Notes under the pieces: model-generated
Databases searched by the model: none
Told to the model about the DNA's origin: nothing
What the model saw: the letters and a program-made list of their open reading frames with translations, nothing else
NCBI RefSeq assembly: GCF_030160835.1
Contig: NZ_BSPC01000014.1
Coordinates: 1-64,000, forward strand
Reading direction: 5' to 3'
Origin: Labrys miyagiensis
Lineage (GTDB): Bacteria > Pseudomonadota > Alphaproteobacteria > Rhizobiales > Labraceae
DNA: 64,000 nt
Shown: positions 34,855 to 44,223 of the stretch, piece by piece
How the letters are laid out: every line of letters begins with the position of its first letter
Numbering within the stretch: the stretch's first letter is position 1
Translations under genes and position numbers: made by a program

Positions 34855-34943
34855 GGTGACCTCCATCGATTGCCGATAAATCACGACCTACTAGGCTTTG
34901 AGCCGCCCGAAAGCCGCCGCCACTTCCTCGCGCCGAAATCGGC

Positions 34944-35190
34944 TCAATCTGTGGTCAGGTTGACAAGTTCCTTGCCCTGAATAATCCAGACCAGTCCCAT
35001 AACGTCACGATGCGCGAATGGGGCGTTCGGATGCAGCCCGAAGAGTTCCTCCTCGGTCCAGCCGAATTCGGCCGCCCGCTCGCCCCACTTCTCGACGAAG
35101 CGATGCGTCATTCTTCGCCTGCTTCCAACGCCCGGGGTCATGGGTCGGATTCAAGTTGCGCAGCTTCTGGAGTGCTTCATCATAGGCCAT
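34944..35190 (-). pseudogene. Conserved rhizobial hypothetical protein, frameshifted (copy 1)
   Basis: The minus strand reads A-L-Q-K-L-R-N-L-N-P-T-H-D-P-G-R-W, a frameshift near 35110, then R-F-V-E-K-W-G-E-R-A-A-E-F-G-W, E-E-L-F-G-L-H-P and G-L-V-W-I-I-Q-G-K. I know this pattern from uncharacterised proteins common in rhizobia. A second remnant of the same family lies at 36439-36597. Confidence 0.6.
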
Positions 35191-35274
35191 ATCGATGCCT
35201 ATCGCGGCCTCGCTGATTCCTACAACCGCCCTTCTCGAGGTCGAGGCGTTTGCTTCGTCGGCACTCTGCCTCAC

Positions 35275-35640
35275 CCCCTTGAACGAAGCATGCCGCCGGA
35301 TCTTGTCCTTGGTCCAGCCCGAGGCGTTTGGTTGCTGATTCGCAGAGTTGTCGTTGACATCGCGGGTAGGCTCACGCTCACGGTCCTTTCCGGGTCAGGA
35401 GCGATTTTCGCATTTTTGTAGTAAATCGATATTCCACAAATAGAGACTGCACTGCGCCCGCTGCTGTCCGCCAAAGTTGAAAATCTTTGTGGTTAATTTG
35501 CAACTACTGTCGTGAAAAGCGTTTGCTCCCACAGCAAGTACTTTGACACTGCAAAACCACTCGGGATTAATATACGTGATTCGATAATCAAGCGGTTTAG
35601 CGAAGAAGCAGGGCATTCGTTGCCTGCTTGCCGGAATGAC
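35275..35640. other. Intergenic region upstream of the porin gene
   Basis: No gene recognised. It must contain the porin promoter; the 35400-35590 part is AT-rich, but I cannot place -35/-10 elements with confidence. Confidence 0.45.
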
Positions 35641-35650
35641 GGAGATCTCC

Positions 35651-36373
35651 ATGAACAAGCTTCTTCTTGTGGGCTCGGCGCTGGCGCTCGGATCTGCCGC
35701 CCTTCTGACGGTCGGAAGCAGCCAATCGGCTTTGGCGGCCGATCTGGCGATGAAGCCCTCGGAGCCGGCTGCCGTAGTCGTACCGTTTGACTGGACCGGG
35801 CCGTATGTCGGTGTGCATGCTGGTTACGGCTGGGGCCGCGAGCATGACAATCTCAGCACCCTGGGCGGGACGGTACCTCCGGTTATCCCTCCAACGTTGG
35901 CCGACCATTTCGACGCAAACGGTTTCATCGGCGGCGCACACGCGGGCTACAACTACGAGTTCCCCAGCCAGTTTGTGATCGGTGTCGAGGGCGACATCGA
36001 CTATTCCGACCTCAATGGCTCGCATCGCTTCACCACGCCGGCGCCCGGCGGCAAGATGAAGTTCAACACCGACTGGCAAGCCTCGGCCCGCCTGCGCGCC
36101 GGCTATGCCATCGACAATCTGCTGCTTTACGTGACGGGCGGCGCTGCCTTCGCGGGCGCCCAAGTGAAGGTCAATGGTCCAAGCGATGATAATAACCATG
36201 TCGGCTGGACCGCCGGCGGTGGCGTCGAATATGCCTTCACGCCAAACTGGATCGGCCGCGTCGAGGTGCGCTACAGCGACTTCAACAAGGAGAGCTACAG
36301 CACCTCCTTCGGCAAGGTGCGCGTCGACTTCAATGAGACCACGGCAACCGTCGGCATCAGCTACAAATTCTGA
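35651..36373 (+). CDS. Outer-membrane beta-barrel protein (Omp25/Omp31-like porin family)
   Basis: The 240-residue protein has a signal peptide (1-29, cleaved after S-A-L-A-A) then D-W-T-G-P-Y-V-G-V-H-A-G-Y-G-W-G, the standard opening of alphaproteobacterial Omp25/31 barrels. It ends in V-G-I-S-Y-K-F with the terminal Phe needed for barrel assembly. Alternating aromatic strands fill the rest (V-I-G-V-E-G-D-I-D-Y-S-D, R-V-E-V-R-Y-S-D-F). GGAG lies 6 bases before the ATG. A strong terminator follows. It is a structural membrane protein with an unknown partner. Confidence 0.92.
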   Translation: MNKLLLVGSALALGSAALLTVGSSQSALAADLAMKPSEPAAVVVPFDWTGPYVGVHAGYGWGREHDNLSTLGGTVPPVIPPTLADHFDANGFIGGAHAGYNYEFPSQFVIGVEGDIDYSDLNGSHRFTTPAPGGKMKFNTDWQASARLRAGYAIDNLLLYVTGGAAFAGAQVKVNGPSDDNNHVGWTAGGGVEYAFTPNWIGRVEVRYSDFNKESYSTSFGKVRVDFNETTATVGISYKF

Positions 36374-36399
36374 TCTCCCTTTTAACCACAATAATGCGG

Positions 36400-36433
36400 A
36401 AGCCCGCTGCTCTTTGGGACGGCGGGCTTTTTT
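36400..36433 (+). terminator. Rho-independent terminator of the porin gene
   Basis: AAGCCCGC, 14-base loop, GCGGGCTT followed by TTTT. It begins 27 bp past the porin stop. Confidence 0.88.
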
Positions 36434-36438
36434 GCGTT

Positions 36439-36597
36439 TTAAGACCTCTTCCTGAAGAATCGCGTTGCTCCGAGCAGCGCAAACTCATTTGTCAAATCAT
36501 CGACCGTACGGTCCTGCAGGATCCAGACGAGTCCCACATGCTCGTAGCGCGTCAGCGGTGCGATTGGATGGACCCCAAAGAGTTCCTCAGCTGCCGC
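36439..36597 (-). pseudogene. Conserved rhizobial hypothetical protein, C-terminal remnant (copy 2)
   Basis: The minus strand reads A-A-E-E-L-F-G-V-H-P-I-A-P-L-T-R-Y-E, V-G-L-V-W-I-L-Q-D-R-T-V-D-D-L and reaches a stop at 36439. It is a paralogue of copy 1 (34944-35190). The N-terminal part is missing. Confidence 0.6.
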
Positions 36598-37033
36598 TTA
36601 AATGTTTAGAATTTACGAGGCAGGCTAGCGGTGAAAGCGACTTTCCTCGGACCAGTAATGGACCTTCGCGACCGGCTGGTTCATGAATAAAGTCGTCGCG
36701 ATTATCCTCATGATTGAGGATAACATTCGTCGGCTGCGCCGTGGCGACCGCCTCCTTGCTTGAAGAAGCTGTGAAGGCCGGAGGAATGCCATTCGGAGCA
36801 TGATGGCCCCTGCCACTGCGATCCGAACCAGCCGTAGGGCGGTGATCTGGGCTGGCAGAACAGCAACGCCTATTGAGGTCTGACCGAGTTAGCGCCGATC
36901 CGGTTTGCGACCAAGGACCGAATTTCTGGAATGACGAGTTTCGCCGCAGCCATTTTATGAAGCGGTGTTCATTTGGGGTTCAACTCGCGTGGCCTATCTG
37001 GTGATTGGCCCCATAACCGATAAGGAATGTGCA
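36598..37033. other. Intergenic region, no gene recognised
   Basis: Only short motif-free frames. The last 15 bases hold AAGGAA, the ribosome site of the next gene. Confidence 0.4.
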
Positions 37034-37351
37034 ATGAGGATCGCAATCGCAACCTTGCTCGCAGTTGCTGGCTTGACTACCACTGCGGAAACAGCTTCTG
37101 CCCTGAGCCCGGTTCCCGTCACCCAAGGTGCTCAGCCACTTGTTGAAAATGTGCGCTATGGTTGCGGATACGGTTGGCACCCCAACTACTGGGGGCGCTG
37201 TGTCCCTGATGATGGCTATGGATATGTCCCGCGTCGGCCCGCTTATTATTATGAAGACTATCCACGTCACGACAACGGCAGGCATCGTGGATGGTATAAG
37301 CATCATGGGGAAGATCATCGCCGTTGGGGTGGTGACGATGGGGATGACTGA
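37034..37351 (+). CDS. Secreted GCG-motif protein
   Basis: A 105-residue protein with a signal peptide (1-24, T-A-S-A-L) followed by V-R-Y-G-C-G-Y-G-W-H-P-N-Y-W-G-R-C-V-P and a Tyr/His/Gly/Asp-rich tail. Such G-C-G-x-G-W-H-P proteins are abundant and uncharacterised in rhizobia. The two cysteines could form a disulfide, and the His/Asp-rich tail could bind metal; both are inference. The ATG at 37034 follows AAGGAA; the frame extends upstream without a signal peptide. Confidence 0.8.
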   Translation: MRIAIATLLAVAGLTTTAETASALSPVPVTQGAQPLVENVRYGCGYGWHPNYWGRCVPDDGYGYVPRRPAYYYEDYPRHDNGRHRGWYKHHGEDHRRWGGDDGDD

Positions 37352-37433
37352 GGCCAAATTCGCTCGCAGGGTTACAGGCTAACGCCACGATAGAGTCGGA
37401 AGGCCCACCTCCGGTACCGATCTTGGTAGGGCG

Positions 37434-37664
37434 ATGGGCAATTCCCCCGTCTTCCCGTCCACAGCAAGAATGACCTGCCTCATCTCTCCGTCGCCGATCA
37501 ATCCCGAGGAATTGTCATTTCGCATCCAGCGGATCGAGCCGGACAATCGGATCCTGCAGACCCTCGAGGCCATGATGACGATCAGTTCGGCGATTGCGGC
37601 CTATGAGGTCCTAGTTGAGCTGTGGCCGAAGGACCTCCGCATCACACTGCAGGCTCAAAGGTGA
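37434..37664 (+). CDS. Hypothetical protein, 76 residues
   Basis: A short frame with a mid-section N-R-I-L-Q-T-L-E-A-M-M-T-I-S-S-A-I-A-A-Y that would form a helix. No homologue recognised and no strong ribosome site. A separate 46-codon frame (37714-37854, minus; Gly/Asp-rich end) in the same region is equally uncertain. Confidence 0.3.
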   Translation: MGNSPVFPSTARMTCLISPSPINPEELSFRIQRIEPDNRILQTLEAMMTISSAIAAYEVLVELWPKDLRITLQAQR

Positions 37665-38009
37665 GCACCAAGAGAAGCAAAATGCTGGCCGACCGCTTAA
37701 TTTTCTTTGTCCTTTAAATTCCCCATTCACAGGCGCGAATGAAGTCCCGCTCGTTCTGGCCGTCGAAATCGCCGCCACCGAACCCGTCGCCAGCCAGTGC
37801 GGCATCGGGGGCCGGCGCGACGGCGTGGAGAAGCGGCTTCGTCAAACGGGCCATGACCTCGCTCCCCAATTGGGCTCATCGAAAGGCGCATCTTTAGACG
37901 CCAGTTCGACCGCGAAGTCGCCACGGCAACTGTCAGACCAACAAGTGGCCGTGTTCGCGCCAACGATGTCACTGAATCCAGGTGCCGCGCTCTCCATTCT
38001 CCCGGCTGG

Positions 38010-38287
38010 ATTTAGCAGATCACTGCCTCAGACGGATTCTATTTCCTCAAGTGGTTGTCGCTGCAATTCCGGATCTAGCTAATTCATTCATGGTTATCAT
38101 GAAAGCGCTCTCTCTTGCGTTCGCAATTGAGGTTGTCGATATCTTTGCGCAGGCGCAGTTAACTGCCGCCTTGAATTATTACTACCTCGAAGCATTTGTA
38201 ATCGCTGTTATCGTTTACATGGTGATCGCCTACATCGTCACGCAAGTTGCCGACAAGACAGAGCGAGCTCTTAGAGTGCGTTCCTAA
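38010..38287 (+). pseudogene. Polar amino-acid ABC permease, C-terminal fragment
   Basis: Reads L-R-R-I-L-F-P-Q-V-V-V-A-A-I-P, S-F-M-V-I-M-K-A-L-S-L-A-F-A-I, V-V-D-I-F-A-Q-A-Q and Y-Y-L-E-A-F-V-I-A-V-I-V-Y, the second half of a HisM-type permease. The N-terminal half is absent and there is no ribosome site. No partner ABC genes are adjacent. Confidence 0.7.
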
Positions 38288-38660
38288 GGGTACTTCCGCC
38301 GTAACGCGGTGCGAGAAAACCGATCGAAATTTCTCCGCTATGATCCACATCGCCGCTGCCGTCATAAACTCGCGATGAATCTCAACAGGCCCTAGAGCAC
38401 TCGGGCCGTATCAGGCGCAACGCCCATGAAGAGCGGGTGGCGCTCGTTATCAACGGACTTCGCGAGTAGCCTCGTCGATATAGGAAAATCGCCGGTAAAG
38501 CTGACGCCGCTGCCAGTTGAAGCGGGTGTAGGAAGGCCCCTATTAGCTGCAGTGCGACACCCAGCGGTGGCAGCGTTTCGGAGATAAGAAGGAGCGCGGC
38601 AAACGCTCCTCTAAGGGTTAAGGCGTCGGCGCCATCATCAGTGGCGAGCTTGGAGCTTCG
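38288..38660. other. Intergenic region with a hairpin
   Basis: No gene seen. AGGAGCG...CGCTCCT (38590-38610) forms a 7-bp stem 50 bp past the end of the phosphoesterase gene and may end its transcript. Confidence 0.45.
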
Positions 38661-40178
38661 CTAAGGTCGGAGGCCGCGTTTGGGTTCCTGACTGACGAGC
38701 TCGGCTACACGTGCGGGACTGATCATTGTCGATGGAAGCGCCCGATCCGTTGTCAAGGAGCCCGGCGCGGCGCCGTCGTCAATCTTTCTGCGCGCGAGGA
38801 AATGCTCCATGTGCTTGGCATATTGCGTTCTTATGAATGCTTTGGCCTGCGCAGGGTCCTGAATATCTTGAGTCCGCAGGGTATTTCGCTGCTCGGGATG
38901 CGGATCGAGGTTTACTGATCCATTCAGTAGTTCGCGCTGCATATCGTCAAGCGATGTAGGCTGAACGGGAATTACCAAGTCTGGCACATCTTCGCGCCAT
39001 ACTCGCGCGGCGTCCCGCACCAGGTATTTTGCAGTGAGTTTTGCGGCCATTTCGTCGCGCTTGGTCAGGAATCCGCCTGGCAGCTGGAACGCCTCAATGA
39101 TTGAGCCTGGAATGGTCGAATGGCTGTAGACCGTGCTGTCGAGGCCAGGTTGCAACCAAGGTGACACGAGGATGGTAGGCACCCGCAGCCCCAACCGCTG
39201 GAAGTCGAACGGTACCAGGAAGCTCTCGTCCGTTCGTCCCGGAATACCGTCGGGAGAAACACAAGCCGGGGGAGGAACATGATCGAAATAGCCGCCACAT
39301 TCATCGAACACAATGATGAAGAGTGTCTTTTTCCAAACCTCCGGTGCGGACTTCAATGCCTGATAGATATCCGCGACAAGTTTCTCCGCAGGGCGAATAT
39401 CCGCGGGCGCGTGCATGCTGTTGACCGGATGCTGAGGAGAGCCGATGAACGCCGGCGTGATGAAGGAATAGGTGGCTAGTCGATCATCCGCGACATCCGC
39501 CGTGAAATTGACCTCGAAGGGGACGTGGTTGGCCGCATTCTTGTCGAGGTCGGGATACAGTTCGTGAACGTCGTCTTCATCATGGGAATATACTCGCCAG
39601 CTCAGAGCCGGATCGGCGTTAATCCGGTCGTATATTGTCTTGCATGTGAATTTGGGTTTCCAGTCAGCGTTGTAGGTGTAGCCTTGCGAGGTCGCAGCAT
39701 GCACGAAGGCGCGATTGGGCATCGTCGGTCCAGGGACGTCCGAAAACCAGTGATCGCAAAGCACAAAGCTGCGAGCAAGTTCTGAAAGTACCGGGATTTG
39801 AACTGGATCGAAGCAGTTCATGACCTGCTGGAGTTCGTGATCGGTCGGATGGCGTCTCAGGTCATATGATAGGGAGGTGTAGAAGGATTGCACAAAGCCT
39901 GTCATCGGCGGCACCTGAGCAGACTGTTCGGGCGTCGGTTTTGTCACGCCGAAAAGCTGTTCGTTTGTCTGTTTGAGGCTATGAGACGGCCCTTGACCCA
40001 CCGCGATGAAATCGCCCGCCTTCCGTGTCGTGAACGGCGTTTCGGTTCCGCCTGATCTCAACGTATTGACGAAGCCTTGTGGTGGAACGCCTTCCCCCTT
40101 TCCCAGATACCCGAAAAGGTGGTCGAAAGAGCGATTTTCAAGCATCAGCACTACGACGTGTTCGAACTGCAAATCCAT
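38661..40178 (-). CDS. Phosphoesterase family protein (phospholipase C/AcpA type)
   Basis: The 505-residue protein shows V-V-L-M-L-E-N-R-S-F-D-H-L-F-G-Y-L at its N-terminus (metal-binding Glu-Asn), C-D-H-W-F-S-D-V-P-G-P-T-M-P-N-R, F-D-E-C-G-G-Y-F-D-H-V-P-P-P and S-P-W. These are metal and catalytic motifs of the PF04185 phosphoesterases, which cleave phospholipids or phosphate esters. Unlike secreted members there is no signal peptide or Tat motif. GGGGAG precedes the ATG at 40178 by 6 bases (an ATG at 40184 is also possible). It is isolated, with IS630 debris upstream. Confidence 0.9.
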   Translation of the reverse strand: MDLQFEHVVVLMLENRSFDHLFGYLGKGEGVPPQGFVNTLRSGGTETPFTTRKAGDFIAVGQGPSHSLKQTNEQLFGVTKPTPEQSAQVPPMTGFVQSFYTSLSYDLRRHPTDHELQQVMNCFDPVQIPVLSELARSFVLCDHWFSDVPGPTMPNRAFVHAATSQGYTYNADWKPKFTCKTIYDRINADPALSWRVYSHDEDDVHELYPDLDKNAANHVPFEVNFTADVADDRLATYSFITPAFIGSPQHPVNSMHAPADIRPAEKLVADIYQALKSAPEVWKKTLFIIVFDECGGYFDHVPPPACVSPDGIPGRTDESFLVPFDFQRLGLRVPTILVSPWLQPGLDSTVYSHSTIPGSIIEAFQLPGGFLTKRDEMAAKLTAKYLVRDAARVWREDVPDLVIPVQPTSLDDMQRELLNGSVNLDPHPEQRNTLRTQDIQDPAQAKAFIRTQYAKHMEHFLARRKIDDGAAPGSLTTDRALPSTMISPARVAELVSQEPKRGLRP

Positions 40179-40376
40179 GTTCATCTCCCCAGAGGCTGGA
40201 AACTATCTCGTAGTTTACTCACTTTAGACCCAACATCTATAACAAAAGTACAATAAAAGAATGAATATACGAGATATACTTGAACAAAAATTTCAAGATA
40301 TACTCAATATAGAGAATTTTATTGTCACATATGTCCAAAATACTACGCTACTTCGTCCTGCTGCTCGACCGCGATG

Positions 40377-40670
40377 GATAGCACACCACCGAGTAGATCA
40401 AGATCCTCCCAGCAATATCACCCTGATCCTGTTGCCTTCACACTCCCCAGAGCTCAATCCGACTTTCGTGAAGCGATGGCGCCTAGCTCACACTTGGGGA
40501 TCGAGAGCATCTGGCTATATCTGAGAGCCAACTGGATCTGGAATCGTGTCTTCGAGACCTATGACGACATCATCGATGCCGCCTGGGAGGGCTGGCACAA
40601 GCTCACCGACCTCCCATACCTCATTGCATCGCTCGGACGGCGCCATTGGGCTAGCATCGGTCAAATATAA
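40377..40670 (+). mobile_element. IS630-family transposase C-terminal remnant
   Basis: Two frames supply I-T-L-I-L-L-P-S-H-S-P-E-L-N-P, then after a frameshift I-W-L-Y-L-R-A-N-W-I-W-N-R-V-F and Y-D-D-I-I-D-A-A-W, the end of an IS630/Tc1-type DDE transposase. Only about 95 residues remain. Confidence 0.8.
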
Positions 40671-40742
40671 CGGCCGCTGCTAGAAGGGAGCACTTCGCTC
40701 CCGGGGAGGCTGGGATGCTCCCCCGACTAACAGGTCGTGCCT

Positions 40743-41633
40743 CTACCCGGTGAAATTCTTGCTGATCGCGTCAAAGAACTTATCGGCCATTTTACCGAAA
40801 CCACTCGGGGTCGGATGAAGCTCGTTCGCCCATTCGGCCGGCGTCAAAACCCCTTGGGTTTCCACCAGAATAAAGTTGTTGCTCTTCACGGATGCTAGCT
40901 TGGTCAGCATGTCGTGGAACTTCGTGAGAGCCTGCCGAGCTATACCGGTCCCTTGAGCGACGGACCAATTGCAGAAGTCCAGGGAGGGCTTAAGCCAGGG
41001 ACCGGCGCAAATGGGATGCCTGCCATTTGGGATGGGGAAATCATAGCCATGCCCTATGATCGGCACACCGGTCGCCACGCGGTCGCGCAGGGCAAACAAT
41101 TCAAGATAGCACGCCTCGACCATGCCCAGGGCCTTGGTGAAACGATCGTCATTGAGACCCGTCGCCTTGTTGGCGTTGAAATCCAGAAATATGCAGAACT
41201 GGTCACCGGCAATATCGTCACCCCCCGCAGAAAACAGGATTGCATCAGGCTTTCCATTCAACCAGTTCGCGGGGTCACGCAACGCATTAATCATGCGCTC
41301 TTGCTTTGGCAGCGACATTTGGCTCGTAGCCGCGTCGCCATGATGGGCCAGATTGAGAATGATCGGCGGCGTGTCGCCCATATGCCGAAGCTGGGCAATG
41401 ATGTCGGTCTGTCCCAGCGCCGGTCCATTGCCAATCAGGGGGTAGTCAAACCACGAGTCCCCTTGTGCTAGAAACACCTTGGGTTGATGGCGGGAAGCCG
41501 CATCTAGTGTTTGGGCGAATTCTTTTGCGGCGGCCAACCTGGCAATGTTGGCCTGATGAGTCAGCGTGCGCTTTTGAATATCATCTTCGATCTTGGCGCG
41601 TACATCGGCTGGCGCAACTATGCTGTTATTCAT
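40743..41633 (-). CDS. SGNH/GDSL-type hydrolase
   Basis: The 296-residue protein has block I F-L-A-Q-G-D-S-W-F-D-Y-P (nucleophile Ser), an I-L-F-S-A-G-G-D-D-I-A-G loop in place of block III G-x-N-D, and block V E-L-H-P-T-P-S-G-F with the catalytic His. Family members are esterases, lipases or glycan deacetylases. No signal peptide is seen. The ATG at 41633 follows AAGGGGAAAAG; an upstream extension to 41894 would run through a large hairpin and is rejected. The substrate is unknown. Confidence 0.82.
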   Translation of the reverse strand: MNNSIVAPADVRAKIEDDIQKRTLTHQANIARLAAAKEFAQTLDAASRHQPKVFLAQGDSWFDYPLIGNGPALGQTDIIAQLRHMGDTPPIILNLAHHGDAATSQMSLPKQERMINALRDPANWLNGKPDAILFSAGGDDIAGDQFCIFLDFNANKATGLNDDRFTKALGMVEACYLELFALRDRVATGVPIIGHGYDFPIPNGRHPICAGPWLKPSLDFCNWSVAQGTGIARQALTKFHDMLTKLASVKSNNFILVETQGVLTPAEWANELHPTPSGFGKMADKFFDAISKNFTG

Positions 41634-41664
41634 GGGCTTTTCCCCTTCTTCCACGGCTGAAAGT

Positions 41665-41708
41665 CGCCAAACAGTCGCGGGGGTGGCAGCCCCCGCGACT
41701 GTTTGGCG
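41665..41708. repeat. Perfect 19-bp inverted repeat in the SGNH gene leader
   Basis: CGCCAAACAGTCGCGGGGG, loop TGGCAG, then the exact complement. The hairpin starts 31 bases upstream of the SGNH start codon on the minus strand. It may attenuate transcription, mask the leader, or be an IS end or small-replicon trace. Confidence 0.9.
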
Positions 41709-42272
41709 GATAAATTGCAAGTTCCGTAGAATGGGGTGGTTCCTGACGAGATAAGGCCAGGCAATGCATGGGGATAGATTGCCTTTGCGCCGTGACCCTG
41801 ACGTGACTTCCTGCGATGGCTGCGGGGCAGCCCGAATGATCACTAGCCCCTGCCAATTCTGCCGGGGGAGGTTTGTCCGAAACGAAAGGGGCATGAGGAA
41901 TTGTGGGGCGGTCAGGCGGCGCGTGTCGTTTTGACTTGCGCAAGATTGTCACTCGCCATACCCGCATACCGTTGCTGGAAAGTCGAGCGCAGGGAACTGT
42001 CGAGTGTCTCTGTCAGGGTGCCGATTTGCAGTTCAGGAGGGCCTTCGTCACTTTTGGTGCCTGCTTCACTCGGATGGAGGGCTTGGCATATCTGGAGGAA
42101 TGACGAACACCGTAAAATGGGCTTTGGATCTGAAATCGTCGTGCCTGACATGGTGTTCCGCGGGAATCTTTGAGCAGTGTTCGCCGAAGGAAAGGGGCGC
42201 GCTCGTGAACCGGCTGATGCAGCAGTTCGCAAGAACCTAAACCCGCGACATCGAGCAGTGAAGCACACCTTA
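41709..42272. other. Intergenic region, no gene recognised
   Basis: Frames on both strands lack motifs. A short plus frame ends R-L-M-Q-Q-F-A-R-T just before the ISL3-like remnant and could be more of the same decayed element. Confidence 0.4.
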
Positions 42273-42401
42273 AAGGGGCCTTGGAGCAACCGCCAGGCAG
42301 GGAGCCAGATCAATGGGCTCAATACATTCAAGCGATCCGTGTATGGCCGCTCTGGCCTCGAGTTCTTGCAAGCGCGCATGCTCCCACATGAATTACAATG
42401 G
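42273..42401 (+). mobile_element. ISL3-like transposase C-terminal remnant
   Basis: K-G-P-W-S-N-R-Q-A-G-S-Q-I-N and K-R-S-V-Y-G-R-S-G-L-E-F-L-Q-A-R match the conserved W-S-N-G-x-x-E-G-x-I-N-R-L-K ... M-Y-G-R-A-G end of ISL3-type transposases. The catalytic Glu has become Ser. Only about 43 residues remain. Confidence 0.65.
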
Positions 42402-43231
42402 GCACCAAAAGTGACGAAGACCCCAATTGAATGCCAAACTCGAACCTAGTCGGCGCATTCTTGCAATTGAGTGCCAAGCGACAGGAACTCCTATCGCCGC
42501 TGAATGACAAAGCGGGTCATGTGCGTGCTCGCTTGAGCCCGGCTTGCACTTGTTCAATTAAAAGATCCCGTTCAAATTCGGCACCCAAGGCACGCCGTGA
42601 AGCGCGCCAAGACGCCGGTCAATGGTCAACTTCGATCTTGCAAGGCTACGCCCAGCCTGCTGCAACAACTTTTACGAGTGAGACATGTTGCGTGCGTGAC
42701 TCCAACGTGACTCAAACTGAGCCAAGTCAAAATAATGCTTGCGATTATCATCGTAAGGTACTTTCATTCGCGTGAACGAAGTTCAGAAATCTTTCGGTTG
42801 CTCTAGCCAGACTGGGCATTGCACTTTTTTGTTCAATATTCGCTTCGATTATAAAGTAGAGCTTTAAAGCATTACTTAGCGATGTTGACCGTTTCCGATA
42901 GCATTTTTTTGTCGGCGCACTCGTTCATCTCGTCAACGACCCACATTTGCGCAAGTTATTTCTCACAAGTGTATTTTAGCCTCCATTGTTGTCCTGATTA
43001 CCTAAGCACGCGATGTCTTTTAGTTTTACGCAAGAAAAAATATATCTGCCAGACGATATAAGCAGAAATTAGTCCAATAATGTCAGAATCACTATCCAAC
43101 ATAAAGGTCAACGACCGAATCAATTAGATAGCAAACTCATTTTAGAAACTAAGTGCCTGAACGTTCTCTTATTCTCAGGACTTAAAATATCGGACCACTT
43201 TGTATCCGTTAATTTTAAAATGGAGGCGCGG
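42402..43231. other. AT-rich intergenic region
   Basis: About 830 bases, notably more AT-rich from 42780 onward than the neighbouring genes. No coding or RNA feature is recognised. It precedes the three-gene operon at 43232 and should include its promoter. Confidence 0.5.
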
Positions 43232-43480
43232 ATGCGACACCGGGCTAGGCTATTCGTAGAGATAACTCTTGCTGCAGTGTTTGCGTTGGTATTTTTCGTG
43301 ACAGTCATTTGGCCGGACTGGATTGAACTCGTCTTTGGGGCGGATCCTGATCAAGGTAGCGGCGATATTGAGTGGACTATCGCTGCCCTGACTGGAGTGA
43401 TCGCGCTCGGCTGCTCGATCCTGGCGCGTACGGAATTACGCCGAGCGCAGAGGCTTCGTGAGGAGGCGGACAATGCCTGA
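43232..43480 (+). CDS. Small two-helix membrane protein
   Basis: An 82-residue protein with hydrophobic segments at about 8-28 (I-T-L-A-A-V-F-A-L-V-F-F-V) and 48-65 (A-A-L-T-G-V-I-A-L-G) and a charged helix R-R-A-Q-R-L-R-E-E at the end. GGAGG lies 5 bases before the ATG at 43232. No family recognised. Its stop overlaps the next start by 8 bp, so the two are co-translated. Confidence 0.65.
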   Translation: MRHRARLFVEITLAAVFALVFFVTVIWPDWIELVFGADPDQGSGDIEWTIAALTGVIALGCSILARTELRRAQRLREEADNA

Positions 43481-44219
43481 CACACTCAAAGATCTCATTG
43501 CTCAGACAACCTTCAGTTTCGTCGGAACGGTGTCAGGCCTGAATGCAGCAACAATGAGCGATATTGCAGTCGACGACCATACCGCAATTGTCCACGTCGA
43601 CCGCGTGTTGCATGCCCCCGAGGCGTTCACTCATCTAGAAGACCATAACCTGACTATTCAATTGTCACACAGCGCCGAACCGCTCTCGGTGGGACAGTCG
43701 TTTGCATTTTTTGGAAACGGCCGATCATTTGGCGAAAGTCTGGAAATTGTCGAGATTGGGAGGCTCCCGGTCGCGGACGTCGAACCGCACGCATCGATGG
43801 CTGTTGCGGCCGGCGCACCGGCGGGTGCCTTTAACGCTCTGCTCGACGAAATTGCAGACGACAAGATTCGAGACCACGCCAAGGCAGCTGATGCGGTCGT
43901 CATTGGCCGCGTTGTCGCGGTCGAAAAGGCCGGGCCAATAACCTTTTCTGAACACGACCCGGATTGGTGGCGGGCAACGATCAATGTGTTTCATGTGGAG
44001 AAGGGCGACGTCAGCGGGGGAAGGGTACGGGTACTCTTTGCAAATAGTCGGGACATCCGTTGGCAAAAGGCTCCTAAGCCAAAGCCATCCCAGGGTGGCC
44101 TTTGGATTCTTCACAGGACCGGTCGCGGCCTTCGAAGACTTGCACCATTCCAAATCCTGGATCCCAAGGACTTTCAGCCAACCCAGAAGCTAGACATGCT
44201 CCGCAGCACCGAAAGCTGA
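43473..44219 (+). CDS. Hypothetical protein, 248 residues
   Basis: A soluble protein with no signal peptide and a largely beta pattern (F-S-F-V-G-T-V-S-G-L, A-I-V-H-V-D-R-V-L, A-V-V-I-G-R-V-V-A-V-E). Two similar V-G-x-V beta units suggest a duplicated OB- or TIMP/netrin-like fold, which is a guess from strand spacing. GAGGAGG precedes the ATG at good distance. It is the second gene in an operon with a membrane protein and a propeller. Confidence 0.65.
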   Translation: MPDTLKDLIAQTTFSFVGTVSGLNAATMSDIAVDDHTAIVHVDRVLHAPEAFTHLEDHNLTIQLSHSAEPLSVGQSFAFFGNGRSFGESLEIVEIGRLPVADVEPHASMAVAAGAPAGAFNALLDEIADDKIRDHAKAADAVVIGRVVAVEKAGPITFSEHDPDWWRATINVFHVEKGDVSGGRVRVLFANSRDIRWQKAPKPKPSQGGLWILHRTGRGLRRLAPFQILDPKDFQPTQKLDMLRSTES

Positions 44220-44223
44220 GCCA

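Noticed and set aside
42101..42240. 46-codon frame before the ISL3-like remnant
   Set aside because: No recognisable motif; may be part of the decayed element.
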